Below, in pieces: positions 1 to 11,702 of a stretch of DNA of 64,000 nt. The DNA comes from Sphagnum compactum (lineage: Eukaryota > Bryophyta > Sphagnopsida > Sphagnales). The notes below the pieces were generated by a model. The model worked only from the letters and a program-made list of their open reading frames with translations. It made no database searches and was not told the origin of the DNA. The stretch's first letter is position 1. Every line of letters starts with the position of its first letter. Where the stretch lies: the NCBI GenBank assembly GCA_965153455.1, contig OZ234495.1, positions 19,154,875 through 19,218,874 of the forward strand. The letters are read 5' to 3'. The position numbers and the translations under genes were made by a program.

Positions 1-675
1 CTTCAGGAGGCCCTCTATTAATTTCCTATCAACTATGCTATCATCAACAGCCAGAACATGGGCTTCAGGTATGCTGCTTATGGTGGCTGCAAATCTCTTT
101 TGACAAACTGGATCTGTACAAGAAGCAGCAGCAAGGAGACTGCCACTGTGTTGTTCTGGCCGCCGTTTGCTTCTCCTTTTCCAACAGATAGTTGTTTCCT
201 GACCAGCAGCAAGCAAACTGGTCGCAGCCTCCAGTTTCCCATCTACCCCTTTTGACGAGACAGTGGCATCTTGACAGAATCCCTGAAGATCAGGGAGCTC
301 CCTGGGCTTTGACTCCACTTCACTTTTGCAAGAGAGTGTGTCTTGACATACTCCTTGAAGAAGCATGGTGGAGAGTGTGGGCTTGCACTCCATGAGATCT
401 TTCCAGGAGACAACCTCTTGGTGACCAAGCCCTTGCATGTTGGTGGTAGTGGGGAGGAGTTCACCTCCTCCTTTCAGCTCCACTTGAGCCCATGACACAT
501 GAGCAGCAGCATCTTGAAGAAGGAGGTGGTGGTCCGGCTGCTCAAAAAACTCAGCTTGACACTTGTTCTTCTTCTTCTGCTTCCAGGAAACAAATTCCTG
601 ACAGATGAGCAGACTGTCAGCAGCAGCAGCAGGGACAGCAGCAGTTTCTGCCAGCTCCATCTGTACTTCAATCAT
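1..675 (-). CDS. Type-A response regulator (cytokinin phosphorelay), 5' part, runs off window
   Basis: The frame is open from an ATG at 675-673 to base 1, giving 225 codons with no stop. The last 20 residues begin with HVLAVDDS (H206) and continue VDRKLIEGLL. This is the start of the receiver domain of plant type-A response regulators (ARR4/ARR5 family), and D211 and D212 are the first acidic-pocket residues. The phospho-acceptor Asp and the conserved Lys lie outside the window. Type-A regulators receive phosphate from histidine phosphotransfer proteins and damp cytokinin signalling. The start is preceded by a good acceptor (pyrimidine-rich, AG at 678-679), so an intron in the 5' UTR is likely. 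Oddity: residues 1-205 precede the receiver, whereas the family usually has only a few tens. This extension has loosely repeated motifs (QEFVSWK and QEVVSWK; HLLLQD and MLLQGVCQD) and many Cys, Gln and Leu. The receiver call is strong. The extension rests on the open frame only. Confidence 0.82.
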   Translation of the reverse strand, partial: MIEVQMELAETAAVPAAAADSLLICQEFVSWKQKKKNKCQAEFFEQPDHHLLLQDAAAHVSWAQVELKGGGELLPTTTNMQGLGHQEVVSWKDLMECKPTLSTMLLQGVCQDTLSCKSEVESKPRELPDLQGFCQDATVSSKGVDGKLEAATSLLAAGQETTICWKRRSKRRPEQHSGSLLAAASCTDPVCQKRFAATISSIPEAHVLAVDDSIVDRKLIEGLLK

Positions 676-2500
676 CACTGCAAAGCAAGCACCAACACTC
701 TTGGAAACAAAGTAGGATGACCAAACTGTGGCCAGCCAACACAATCCCTTTGTCTTCAAGGTCTCAATACCAGAGACTGCTTGGCTTTGGCATGAGGTTT
801 CATCAATGTCAGCTTGCTAGAGCTGCTGCAATGCAGAAGCCAATACAGATGAGATGAGCTGCTATCCAGCAGTAGTCCCAGGGCAACTGATACACAGCTA
901 GCTGCCTTCCACCAGACTCTCTCACATCCTCTTTCTCATTGCTGACAATACCACCTGCTGCCCACAGTGCATGCGCAGAACAAGACACAGGAGGTGAAAA
1001 CACTTGGTTCATTCAGTTGTGTACCCTCAGCCTGTACAACAGACTTCCTCCGCTCCTAACCTCCACCAACTCTGTGTCTCGTTCCCGACAGAGAATGCCG
1101 TCTGTGTACCGACCAATATCCCGCTTCCGCTTGCATGTCCAGAGACTCTCCGATGCGGCTGCTTCTTGCAAGGTTTTTCTATCTGCTTTGTTTATCGCTT
1201 TTCTCAGAAGCTGACGTGTTCCATTGCTTTGGAGTTGCTGATTGCATCTCGCATCCCTCTCCCTTTCCTCCACCTCCAGAACGCTGAGACACGGGAGTCA
1301 TCTACCCGAGTTGCTCGGTGCAACGCTCTTTTCCGAGAGCCGAAGAAAAGAAGAAGACAATGACAATAGGCACAGCAGCATTGCTGTCTGTGAGCGGTGC
1401 TGAAGCAGCTGCTGGAGTTCGGTTTCACTGGATCCCTGGTTACAGAGCGAACCTCAGTGTTAAGCAGTGAGAGCAGGACCGGCGCAGAGAAGACGAGGAA
1501 TAGCAGTCGCTGCTGGATGCAGTCCAATCTCCTGTTGCACAAGAAGAAGAAGAAGAAGAAGAAGAAGAAGAAGGCGCGGCGAATAAGCCACAGGCGGCGG
1601 CGACGGCAGCAGCCACATGCAGTAGTATCAGTAGTAGGAAGAGAGAAAGAGAGAGAAGCTCACGAAACAAAAACCGCATGAGCAATGACGTCACTACTAC
1701 TGCAGAACACACGAATCGCTCTCGCAACTTTCTCCTGCGGAAAAGGGGAAACAAACAAAAGGAAAGAAGAACACTGTCATCTATAGGCAGTTGAGGATAC
1801 AACAACAGACGACTGAGTACAAGCAGCAAAGGTCCGGAAACAGTAACCAAAAAAAAGCCGCGCCGGAGAGAGACGAGATGTTCTGCAAGAGAGCAAATCT
1901 GCAGTCACAACAAGCTCGACAGAACAATGTCAATGCAAAGAATACAAGAAAAATACTACTTACTTCCCAGCGGAAACGGCAGCAGCAACTCCTCCTCCTC
2001 CTGGCCTCTCTTCCTCCTCCTGCTCCAACTGTGAACTATGGCCACCAGAAATAGTAAAGCAAAGCAAGCGAGAAATGCTGCTGTCGTGAAAGACAGACAG
2101 ACAGACAGCAGAAACAGTGCCAAAAATGAGAGGAAAAAACCAAGAAAACAAAAAAAACACACGAATCGTAAGACAAAGAAGAGACGGCCTGATAGACAAC
2201 CGACCGCAGGAGACCATCAAGCGTTGCAACGGAAGCGGAACACAACACCAGATCTCGTCACATTGTCGACGGGCAAACAACAACAACAACAACAACGACG
2301 ATCATCAAAAAACGCAAAACAAGAAAACCGCACAAGAAACACAAGAGCAGAGAAGAGAAAACCCACACACTCCTACCCTCCACCAAACCTCATTTCTGTT
2401 TTTTACTGCAGTAAAAAACAACTTTTCATCAACCGGTGTGCAGTAAGTGAAGCTTTAAACTTTAACCGTCGGTGACTTTCAAACACTGCCCCCACACCTG
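676..2500 (-). promoter_or_regulatory. 5' UTR and promoter region of the response-regulator gene (inferred)
   Basis: The GC content is clearly higher than in the DNA beyond 2.5 kb. On the minus strand the region is rich in CTT, CTC and TTG runs, including a (CTT)n tract (plus-strand AAG repeats at about 1540-1573) and a TTG tract (plus-strand CAA at about 2278-2296). Such runs are common in plant 5' UTRs. A splice acceptor at 678-679 suggests that a 5' UTR exon lies somewhere here. I could not fix the donor, the transcription start or a TATA box. The frames that are open in this stretch encode only Lys/Arg/Gln- or Leu/Ser-biased low-complexity peptides. Confidence 0.4.
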
Positions 2501-5034
2501 ATAGTAACTTCTGTTGCCACCTGTGTGTGTGTGTGTGTTTTTTGCCCAAAATGGCGAAATTTGAGTGTTTTTTGGGTATTTTAGTCGCCAAATTTCTATA
2601 TATATAATTATTTTTAATTCCTAAGATTCTATTATCTTATGGTCTTTGTAGAAGGGAAGCCAAAGATATTAGAAGGTTGGTGAAAAAATAAATTTCCTTC
2701 CAATTTGGCTAAATCGTCGTACGGATGATCGCCACTTATGGCTACATCACAAAATTGAAAAACAAAAAACCACTGTTTGTGACCTGTCCCCACCCGTCAG
2801 AGAAAATGCGGACAAGGTGGGTCGGTCAGTCATTCATTCATTCATCTATTCATCCATTAGTGCATCATTATACATCCTCCCTGCATACGGTTAACGAATG
2901 AGAAAAACGTCAGAATCAACTTTGTACATCCGTTTACCTGATCAGAATTATTACTGCCTCTGCTTTGAAGTTATTACAACGTACCCCACTCTTTGGATGA
3001 AATTTTTACTATTCCAATTCAATCATCCGTTGAGGGGGGGGGGGGGGGGGGGGGGTGTCTCAGCTTCCGTTTTCTTCACTCAAAGTCAGTAATGGATCTC
3101 ATCCATGTAGAAGATAAGTAGCTTGAATAATTCATTCATTCCTTCATTCATTCAGCTTCGGGATTTTTGACTAGTATTTTGCATGAATTTGGCCTACTCT
3201 GTCCTCTTTTGTGTTGTTTTTTTGCCTCGCTCTTTTCCGCCACAATTGAAGAAGAAGGAGGAAATCTGGCGATTTGGAATTGTTTTTTTCTTTGAAATCT
3301 GGTGAATTTGGGCCATTTTTTTCATGAAAAATCCTTTGTATAGGTTGAAATCATTTTTTTTTAAGTCAAAAAATTGGCAAAAAAAAAAACATCACTAATT
3401 TAATTTTCGAGGGAAGAAAATATTATATAAAAAGAAAAGTGCTTGTGCCCATTATCATGGGAAAAAAAATGATAACAAACATTTTTTTTCAAATCATCAA
3501 ATTTTTATAATGAGTTCTAGCAGGTAGCCAAAAATATCGAAGGATTTCTTTTTTATTAAAAAATTAAAAATTAATATGTAACCAAATTTGGCTAAATTAT
3601 TTTCTAGATGATTGCCACTTTGACTACAACACAAAATCCTTTTAAAGAAACCCTGGCTTGCAACCTTGTGCTACCACTTTCATGGCTAGGAGAAGCCTTA
3701 AGGAGCAAACCTTCCCCATGTTTGTGGCATTAAGATCTCCCAAACCATGATGCCCCACTCCATGCTCTTGGTACCATTGTGAAGCCTTCAATGAATAGGG
3801 AGGGGTGCACTAGGGGTGGGTTCGGTAATGTTTAGACCTATGTATGGTTCACGAGTTATTGAATATTGAATAATTTTTGTCAAAATTTTTTTTAACAAAA
3901 TTAAAACTAAAATATTTTTAAAGAAATTGGGACATGGCTTTGGTAATGTTGGAAAGCAATTGATGAGTGGATTTCTTGGAGACCATTTTGCCATTTTTAG
4001 ACCTAAGGTAAGGGAGATGTTGAATTTTAAATTAATTTAAGTCATTGGAAGGTAATTTTAAATTAAAATTTTGTTTTCACTATTGAGTTCTATCATCAAA
4101 AGTATGTACATACGTGCCATTATCTAGTGTTGAATTGCGATTTTTGTGTATTATATGGTCACAATAAACATTCCATATTTTACATTTTAATGGATGAAAT
4201 CACATAGTTTAACTCACACAAGTGTCATGAACTATGACTTCTTATGTGATGAAAGCCACCTTCTCTTGTTGTGTTGATTTTTATTAAATAACTCATGATG
4301 AAAATACTAAATATTCAATAACTTTTGCATTGCAAGTTTAAACATTTAGTGAATAATTCATACTTGGCACACAATTTACATAATGTACATTTCAACTTGG
4401 TTACTACATTTATTTTGATCACATCAATACCATATTGACTAACATTCTCCATTTCCCCGACCAACTTGGCATGGATGACATCTTGTGACATATTTCGATG
4501 TACGACATACTTTTTATCATAATTATCATACATTATTAACTGAAAATATTCTATTTATTTTAGTCGGTCATTCAAATTCAAAGGTGAAGTTCATTCAAGA
4601 GGATATAATCCATGAATGAAATTTAAACAAATAAATTTAAGAAAGATGTGAAAATGAGAAAGTTTAAAGAGATTCAATAATGTTAATGTAACTCAAACCC
4701 ATATTCAACATTGGACTTTGCAACAAGATTTCTCCCACCCAAGATTTACTTATTTACTAATTCTACCCATAAACTTGAACCTATGATAGTAAAAAATCAA
4801 AACCTATCGATAGCAAACAACTCAAACCAATCAAGAATATGTGTTAAATTGTGTCATGACTTTTGCCAACCTCAACATATTGATAAAAAATGTTGAACTA
4901 CAACCATTTTATTGAACATGTTAAGCAATTTTTTACTAATCTTCATCCAAAACATGTTGTGCAATGTGTTTGTAAAGATGCTCTTAAGTGAACATGTGAT
5001 GTGAGTCGTGAATGAAATCTAAACAAAAAATTAT

Positions 5035-5065
<31 letters not shown>

Positions 5066-5880
5066 GTGGACATAAGAAGGATGGATAAAGAAAGATTAAG
5101 GGTAATGAAATTTGTGACCTTAAGAAATGGTGGCAACCCAAAAGCAGATGTCAAATTAAAAAACATTTAGAACCAAAAACAGATCGGGGCTAAAAAATTT
5201 TACAAATTTGAAGATGTTAGCAACCCAAAGGAAGATGATAAATTAAAGAACACATAAAACCAATGAAAGTAGGGTTAACAAAATTGACAACCTTGAAGAT
5301 GTTGGTAATGACCATAATGAACCAACATCCACTAATGCACTATTCGTTGAATTCCTACGATAACTTAATTGTCCATGAACCTCAACTAAGTTAATAGTTT
5401 AGTAATGATGGTATATTGGAATTGATTTAGAGGGTGTGACTTTAGGTTCCATAATTGTTAATTGTCATTTTAGATGACAATTCCATCAACAATTCCACGC
5501 CAAAAACTTTTCATATCATGATCTTTCAATTTTCAATGTTTTTTGTCCTCTCAAGCAACACCAACACATATTAGAATTCAATTGAATTAAAAGTTATGTT
5601 TAAGATTGATATGGTTTCATGAGTTTATTGGTGAAATCAATACACAACATTTTTGAATATTTTGGATAGACAAAAATTGAATTTTATATTATAAAATTAA
5701 TGGAAGTGGCATCAAAAATTTGCATGATTGTAAAATTTTGTTTTGATATTGCAGGATTCAAGGAGCAAATGAGAATATATTAATATTCCAACCTTATGTT
5801 AGTTTGATGATACAAGGAACAATAATCCCAAGTTTGGCAAACAAAAATAACATCCCAAATTATCAAAAATTGGGGACCAA
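2501..5880. other. AT-rich intergenic DNA, no gene seen
   Basis: I see no recognisable coding sequence. The stretch has homopolymer runs, a run of about 22 G at 3034-3055, (AT)n and (GA)n tracts at about 5035-5066, and diverged repeat remnants. A segment at about 3730-4020 resembles one at about 29090-29200: both have 'ttggtaccattg' followed by 'gacctaaggt' or 'aacctaaggt'. Weak copies of a later 38-bp repeat occur near 5110-5170 and 5225-5265. Confidence 0.5.
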
Positions 5881-5881
5881 A

Positions 5882-5957
5882 GGAAGATGGGGAACAACCT
5901 AAAGAACATTTAGAACCATGGAAGATGGGGAACAACCTAGAGAACATCTAGAACCAT
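5882..5957. repeat. Tandem repeat, 38 bp x 2
   Basis: Two adjacent 38-bp copies (5882-5919 and 5920-5957) start with GGAAGATGGGGAACAACCTA and differ at two positions. A third partial copy (GGAAGAT) begins at 5958 and leads into TTAGGGTTAGGGTTT. Diverged relatives precede it at 5110-5265. Confidence 0.85.
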
Positions 5958-8900
5958 GGAAGATTAGGGTTAGGGTTTCGACAACGAATGAACGTGGTGG
6001 TGCATTGGCGATGGAGACAGTTGTGGAAGTGTTGTTGGTGATTTGGGGCTTGAGATCGCGACCAGAATTTGGTAATTTTGCTACCCAATTTTGTTTTTTC
6101 CTAACGAGTTCAAGAGATTTCCGAGCTTTCAAATTCACAGATGGATGTTCAAGAGGGTGTGTTCAATGGGTTCATCTACTCTGTAAGCTTCGTGGCTAAC
6201 CCTTTGTCTTTTGTCTTCATCTTTGTCAAGAAGACATAGAAAATCTCCTGTGTTTTTTTCTTATTGTTGGGATCTCCTCTTTTCCCTTATCACTGATATG
6301 GTGTTGGATCTGAAATCTCGATAACCCTAGATTCAGTCTACTGCTTCAATTCCATCGAGCTCGACTTTTGAATCATGAGTATGAAAGAACTTATGAAGGT
6401 TTAGGGTTTGGGGCACCTTCTTCGATCAAAAAATTGCACGGGGGGGTATGATAAAGTTGTAATGGGTCAAGCACCAACTTCTCTAAGGAGTTGTGTTTCT
6501 CTTTCATTTGCAGAATCCTCTTTGTACAATGTGTATACGGGTTTAGGTAGGGCTCTATAACGACTGTAAGATGTCTTTTCACTAACTATTCACGTTGACC
6601 TCTACTGACCCATCTTGTGCATCCAGCAGCACCCCACAAGTGTTACATCTTGTAACCCATGTGAAATTTCTCCAAACATTTCTGTCCTGCTATTGCAAGT
6701 AGTTGCACTTGTGGCTCCAGAAGAAGTATGAATTTGTAACAAGGGAAATGAAGGAGCTGGACTTATGTGGTCAGAAATTGTATGCTTGCTGTATAAGTAC
6801 CCTTACGATTGCTGTTTCTACTTGTATCAAATCTCCCCAGTTTGAATATTTAACCTCTCTGGGTCTGTATTGGATTATGTGATCCTGAATATTTCCTACA
6901 GTGCTCTGAATGTGTGTCTGCATAAATTTAAGGATTCATAATTTAAGGTAGGACTGAGCATCTTTTGACATCTTTCAACTTCCCACTGTCATTGCAATAT
7001 TTTGCCAAGCATTCATTTGCTGTCTACAAAGCCATGTTGTAAGGATGGCCAGTCTTTTAGTCCTCTCCCCCTCTCTCTCTCCCTCAGATTTGTAACAAAG
7101 CAATCCATTTTGCCATCTCTATTCTCCACAGGCAGCAGTAATTGAGTTTGCTCCAATTTTGTCTGCAAAATTTTGCATCAGCATCAGATGATTGCACTCT
7201 CTGTAACTAGGATGTGAGACATCTACAAATCATTCAAATTATTGAATCCTGGGCCCCCAAAACGGAGATTCCTTCATGTGACTGCAGGAAGGACAATGTG
7301 TGAGGTTTTCAGTTGACAATTCAATCAAGCTTTTGGATCCAAGCCCTTACCAAGAGCTCATTGGATTTGCTTGGGCATACTTGAGCAGTAGTGAAAGTTC
7401 TCCACACAAGATATTAGTGTCTTCTCCTTTGCACCAATTTATTTGTACAAAAGCATCAGATCAGTGGATTATGAGTTTTCAGGGTTTGCTGAGAAATCCC
7501 TATCAAGATAACATGCTACATGTGCATGCTTTCTGTGCTCCTTGCAAGGGCTGAAAAACCAACTGCCTTTAGTTGATAATTCAGATGTCCCATGCACAAG
7601 TGATGGCCATTCCCCGATGAATTGCAATTGCATGGAATTTTGAGCTCTGAATTGGGGTACATCCAACAGTGTGGTTTTGTTTTGTCTTTGCTTTTCTCTC
7701 ATGCTGTGTGCACCACCGTACGAGAATGAGACCAAGCCAAGTTCTCTGCCTGAAGCTCTCAACTTCCAGGTGCAAAGGTTAATACTTTGATACTACTCAG
7801 ATGAAAAGAAATCTCAGACAAAAACTTGATGAGGTTTCAGAATTTTTCATCTCTCCCCCATTTCTCAAGCAGCAAATTTCTTCCATCAGTGGGTCTGCTA
7901 AAAAAAAACCCATGTGGGTTATTCTTTTTTCTCATATAGAGAATCGCAGAGCTCCAGAAACAGCTTGAATTTGCAACCCACCTGGTGCAACTTTGAAAAG
8001 ACGGTGCGTGGAGAATTTTTCTAAACAAGGAAGGCAGTACCTAATAGAACCTTCAGATGTCAGGAATTAGAAGAAAAAAACACTCTCTAGGATTTCCTAA
8101 ATCTCTGCATATGAAAGTCCATCCCTGGAAAGTGTGTGTGTGTGTGTGACTTCTGTGCAGCAGCTCCAGCAAACAAACAAATGGGTGACAGATTTTGTTG
8201 TTGGTAAATGGTTCTGAGAAGTGTGGCAGAAATCTGATTCCAGAAAATCTGATTGAGATTTCATGGAGATGAGAATGGGAGGGGAGGGGGGACCTGCAGA
8301 CACAATCCTGCAAACAGATTTTCCACCCGCCAACAAAATTCTTGTTAGGATTCCCGCTCGTGAGAGTACGTATATGTAAGTGTAGGTATGTCCTTCCTAA
8401 TTCAACCCTAGTTTAGAATTCAATCCAATTAGGGTTTGTTTTTGTCCTTGGGTCTTGGGAATTAGGGTTTTTCAGATTATTCCAACTCCTTGTTGGTTTT
8501 TCCCAAAGGCCAAAAACCCCAGAATTGTTTCTCAAACTTTTTTCATGCCAAATTTGGATCCCCCAGCCTTTCCCATTCCAAAATTGTCTTCCATAGTTTT
8601 GTCAAAGCCAAAAATTGTATCCTAATGTTTTATCCACAAACTTTTTCAAGCCAAAATTTTATTGCTGCAAAGTTGTATCCAATATTTTTTTGTCACAAAA
8701 TTATTTTTTCAAACCAAAAGTGTATCCCAATTTTTATCCCTAATTGTTTTTCAAACCCAAATTGCATCCTAAATTGTTATTTTATTTTTGTGGATTGAAC
8801 TTGGAACAATGTGTGCATGCATCTGAAGAGGTACCTACTATACTAGACTGCTGATTTCATCCAATTCATTTTGCACTCAAATGACCCAGGTAAACCATGT

Positions 8901-9076
8901 TAGGTAGTTCAATGATAAAAATTTTAAGGGTTCGCACCCGGCAGGTACCCATTAGGTATCACAAAAAAGGTTATTTAGAAGAAGTTCAGAGAGCTTTACA
9001 AGCGATATAGTGTTTGGAGTTCATGTTTTGTGAAGTTCATGAAACATACATTTCCTATTTTAATTGTTTCATTTGA
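5958..9076. other. Intergenic DNA of moderate GC, no gene recognised
   Basis: The stretch is less AT-rich than its surroundings and has short open frames on both strands (for example 7300-7554 plus and 7469-7762 minus). None has a recognisable domain, a convincing ATG start or paired splice sites. It includes a TTTAGGG-like tract at 5965-5980, a (GT)n at about 8132-8148, and a degenerate array at about 8500-8790 in which CCAAA(A)TTGTATCC-like words recur about every 40 bp. Confidence 0.45.
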
Positions 9077-9201
9077 ACTTGCCATAAGGGGCAAAACCAT
9101 TGCACTATGAGCGATTTGTTTTCCTTGAAATTGGGTTTAGCTTGCCATAAGCAGCAGAGCCATTCCACTACGAGAGGCTTGTTTTCTTTGGAAATTCGGT
9201 T
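9077..9201. repeat. Tandem duplication, about 62 bp x 2
   Basis: Both copies begin CTTGCCATAAG (9077 and 9139). They share the order CCATT-CACTA-GAG-TTGTTTTC-TTGG-AAATT and end GGTTTAG or GGTTAG. Divergence is moderate. Confidence 0.75.
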
Positions 9202-9251
9202 AGGGACACAATTGCGGTAATTGGTGTTTTTGCTTTGGTGTGTTTGTGTAA

Positions 9252-9637
9252 GAGCATTTCCGGCGGTACTGAGTATGTGATCCTGCGCAGTAAAATTGGA
9301 TGAAGAAAAGGTCAAAATGTCCCAGTTTGGCTCAGGAAATTAGTTTTGGCTCAGCACAATTGCACAATTTTTGCAGTGGGCTGGTAAATGGTACAGCAAC
9401 CCTGTGCACCTGCAGAAAATAGTGTAATAAAATATGATCTGGCTGCTGCTCAGTGTTTCTGATTGGTTCATCATAATGATTCGTCCAGGTGGTTTGCTAT
9501 TAGTAGTCCCCCACCTATTTGCTGTCCCAGTTCCAGTTTTATGGGTTGGGGTTGCAAAAAAGTAAGTAACTAAACTTGGATGTGAAAAATATTTTTGCAG
9601 AGGTCACACATACTGAGAACCCCAGCTGGAGATGCTC
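9252..9637. mobile_element. Tourist-like MITE, copy 1 (386 bp)
   Basis: The imperfect terminal inverted repeat starts GAGCATTTCCGGC on the left and GAGCATCTCCAGC on the reverse complement of the right end. It extends about 35 bp inward, and CAGTATGTG or GAGTATGTG is shared by both ends. It is flanked by TAA on both sides (9249-9251 and 9638-9640), the 3-bp TWA target duplication of PIF/Harbinger and Tourist elements. It has no coding capacity. A second copy lies at 11703-12090. Size, ends and target site all fit a Tourist-type MITE. Confidence 0.85.
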
Positions 9638-10704
9638 TAATGGTGTATGAATGGGTATGCACTGTAAGAAGTGGTGGGGGTGTTTCTCTTAGAAATATTG
9701 ACTAGTTTTACAATTTGTTTTGGGATTGTACTCACTTGTGTAAAGATCATGGTTGACAGGGGGATTGTAAGATAGATCCTGAGATCCTCAGGAACAATGC
9801 TGGGAACAATACATAATAATGACAAGTTATGATGGAATGACAACTGAAGAGGGGTTGTGGACATTGGTATTCAGAAAAAAATTTAGGGTTAGTAATCAAA
9901 TCCCTTTCAAGCTTTTATGACAATCTAAGATCCTTGGGGTGTGGAATGTTAAATGTCATAAACATCTGTGGGGGCCAGAAGTTGGCACTTTTGCTTTGTT
10001 TATGATGCCTTCTTGCACAGTGCCTACAGTAGTAAGTAAATCTCCCTTGGACAACTTTATCCCTGGCTAGTTACCTTACCACCTGTAATTAACAAAACAG
10101 ATCCTTTCATGAGAGAGGAAGCCCACCCAATATAGATAGATGATCACACCCAATTTTATTTTTAAATTTTTTTTGGGTCAATTTTGTGATATGGCCAAAG
10201 TGGTAATCTTCCATAGGAAGATTTAGCCAAATTTGGCCATAAACTAAATATGATTTTATTTTTTATAAAAAAAAATCCTTCTGTATTTTTGGCTACCCAC
10301 TTGAACCATTTATAGAAAAATCTGGCAATGTTTTGTAACTTTTGGTTTAATTCTGGCAATTGAAAATCTCAAAAAAGCACATGATTTTTTTTAGCACTTT
10401 TAAATTTTCATTTCTCTTTTTGGCTATATATTGCAGCCCCAAAAAAAAAGAAAAAAAAGAGTGATCACACCACACTTTTAGGTATCCTTTTTATCTTCCT
10501 TTTGATACTCAAGTTATCTGGTTCACTCTGGCCTTATCGGGCAATGAGATTTCACACTTACTTCACGGGGCCTAAACTTCTTAGAGCCAAATGCTCTTTG
10601 AAATGGATGCAACCGGCCTAATGAACATTGTGAGATCTAGCAAATAGTCTACAAAGTTGCTAATGATGTGGCCGAATCTCTTCCAAGTGCCAATTACATC
10701 AGAA
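9638..10704. other. Intergenic DNA, no gene seen
   Basis: AT-rich sequence with poly-A and poly-T runs. The short open frames have no recognisable product. Confidence 0.45.
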
Positions 10705-11060
10705 AATGGCCATTGCTCAAACCTGGCTCAAGGCCACTTGTTGCTCGCTCAGTGGTCGGGTCATCCCCAATGGCCATTACCTAATAATATTAGGGGTATC
10801 AGATAATGGCCATTGGTCGGACCTGGCTGATGGCCACACCTGTTGCTTGGCCCGATCATTCCAATGGCCATTGGTCGGACCTGGCTGATGGCCACACCTG
10901 TTGCTTGGCCCGATCATTCCAATGGCCATTGGTCGGACCTGGCTGATGGCCACACCTGTTGCTTGGCCAGATCATTCCAATGGCCATTGGTCAGACCTGG
11001 CTGATGGCCACAACCTGTTACTTGGCCCGATCATTCCAATGGCCATTACCTGAAACAGTA
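10705..11060. repeat. 58-bp tandem array (about 4 full units plus diverged flanks)
   Basis: The units start at 10805, 10863, 10921 and 10979, each with AATGGCCATTGGTC, and a fifth partial unit starts at 11038. Spacing is exactly 58 bp for the first three steps; the fourth unit is 59 bp. The second unit is identical to the first, and the third has one or two changes. A clearly diverged unit precedes the array at 10705-10780. The open frame across it (10706-10888) is a by-product of the repeat. The unit is GC-rich compared with its surroundings. Confidence 0.92.
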
Positions 11061-11502
11061 CCAATGCCAATTACATCAGCTAATGGATGAATAATGGCTC
11101 AGTCTGGACTCTGGAGCCTTCTTTGAGCTGCTTCCATGAAGGGTGTAGAATCTGGATTTGAATCTAGATTTGCCTATTTTTTGAGTAATTAGTTTAGTTA
11201 TTAGAAAAAAAAATTATTCAGAAAAAAAAAAGCTCTAATTGTTTATAATTGCACATACTACCTGATAAATTTTTTGTAGTTTGCTTATTAAACTTTTACA
11301 CTTTATGTTAAAAAAATCCAGAGTCCTTTTTTCACTAGATCAAAAGAGGCCAGTGGATCACATGGTGCATGGCAGAACTCTGACAATATGAGGTACTTTC
11401 ACTTGGGACATAGATAGGTGTAAACATTGGTCATCATCAGGAGCTTGTTTTTATTTTTTTTGGTCAGAGAGGATTCCTCTTCACATGCAAAAGTAATGAA
11501 TG

Positions 11503-11537
<35 letters not shown>

Positions 11538-11702
11538 CCTTGTTCATGTTGGTCCTCTTGGCTGGCCTCCCACTACTTTTCCACCTTTGCTCCCTCCCCA
11601 ATTATAGTTTGTGTCCTGTACTTGGACAAGGGGGGTTCTCTTAAGCACCCCACCCACCCACATGCAAAGAAGATGATCAATGGTAAGTTACACTAGGTTT
11701 TA
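11061..11702. other. Intergenic DNA with (GA)n microsatellite
   Basis: Non-coding and AT-rich. A (GA)n run occupies about 11503-11536. The sequence immediately before the second MITE ends in TTA, which serves as its target site. Confidence 0.5.

Noticed and set aside
1440-1850. 136-codon minus-strand frame with Ser/Leu runs
   Set aside because: Driven by the (CTT)n and similar low-complexity tracts; nothing recognisable.
2038-2475. 145-codon open frame rich in Lys, Arg and Gln, plus overlapping frame 2117-2446
   Set aside because: Compositionally biased translation of AG/CAA-rich sequence in the presumed leader of the minus-strand response regulator; no domain and no splice context.
7300-7554. 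Copia-like wording (PYQELIG) in a plus-strand frame
   Set aside because: Only a seven-residue resemblance to retroelement polymerases; the rest of the frame does not fit and it starts at GTG.
8490-8798. 102-codon plus-strand frame
   Set aside because: Product of a degenerate array of about 40 bp; Phe/Asn/Ser-biased with no homology.
8895-8960. tRNA- or SINE-like B-box (GGGTTCGCACCC) after TAGTTCAATG
   Set aside because: The A- and B-box-like motifs are too close together (about 20 bp) and no cloverleaf can be drawn. A related GGTACCC..GGTATCA word occurs inverted at about 12240, so it is a repeat remnant at best.
10805-11037. CRISPR-like regular repeats
   Set aside because: Direct head-to-tail 58-bp units without unique spacers in a plant nuclear genome; an ordinary tandem array.
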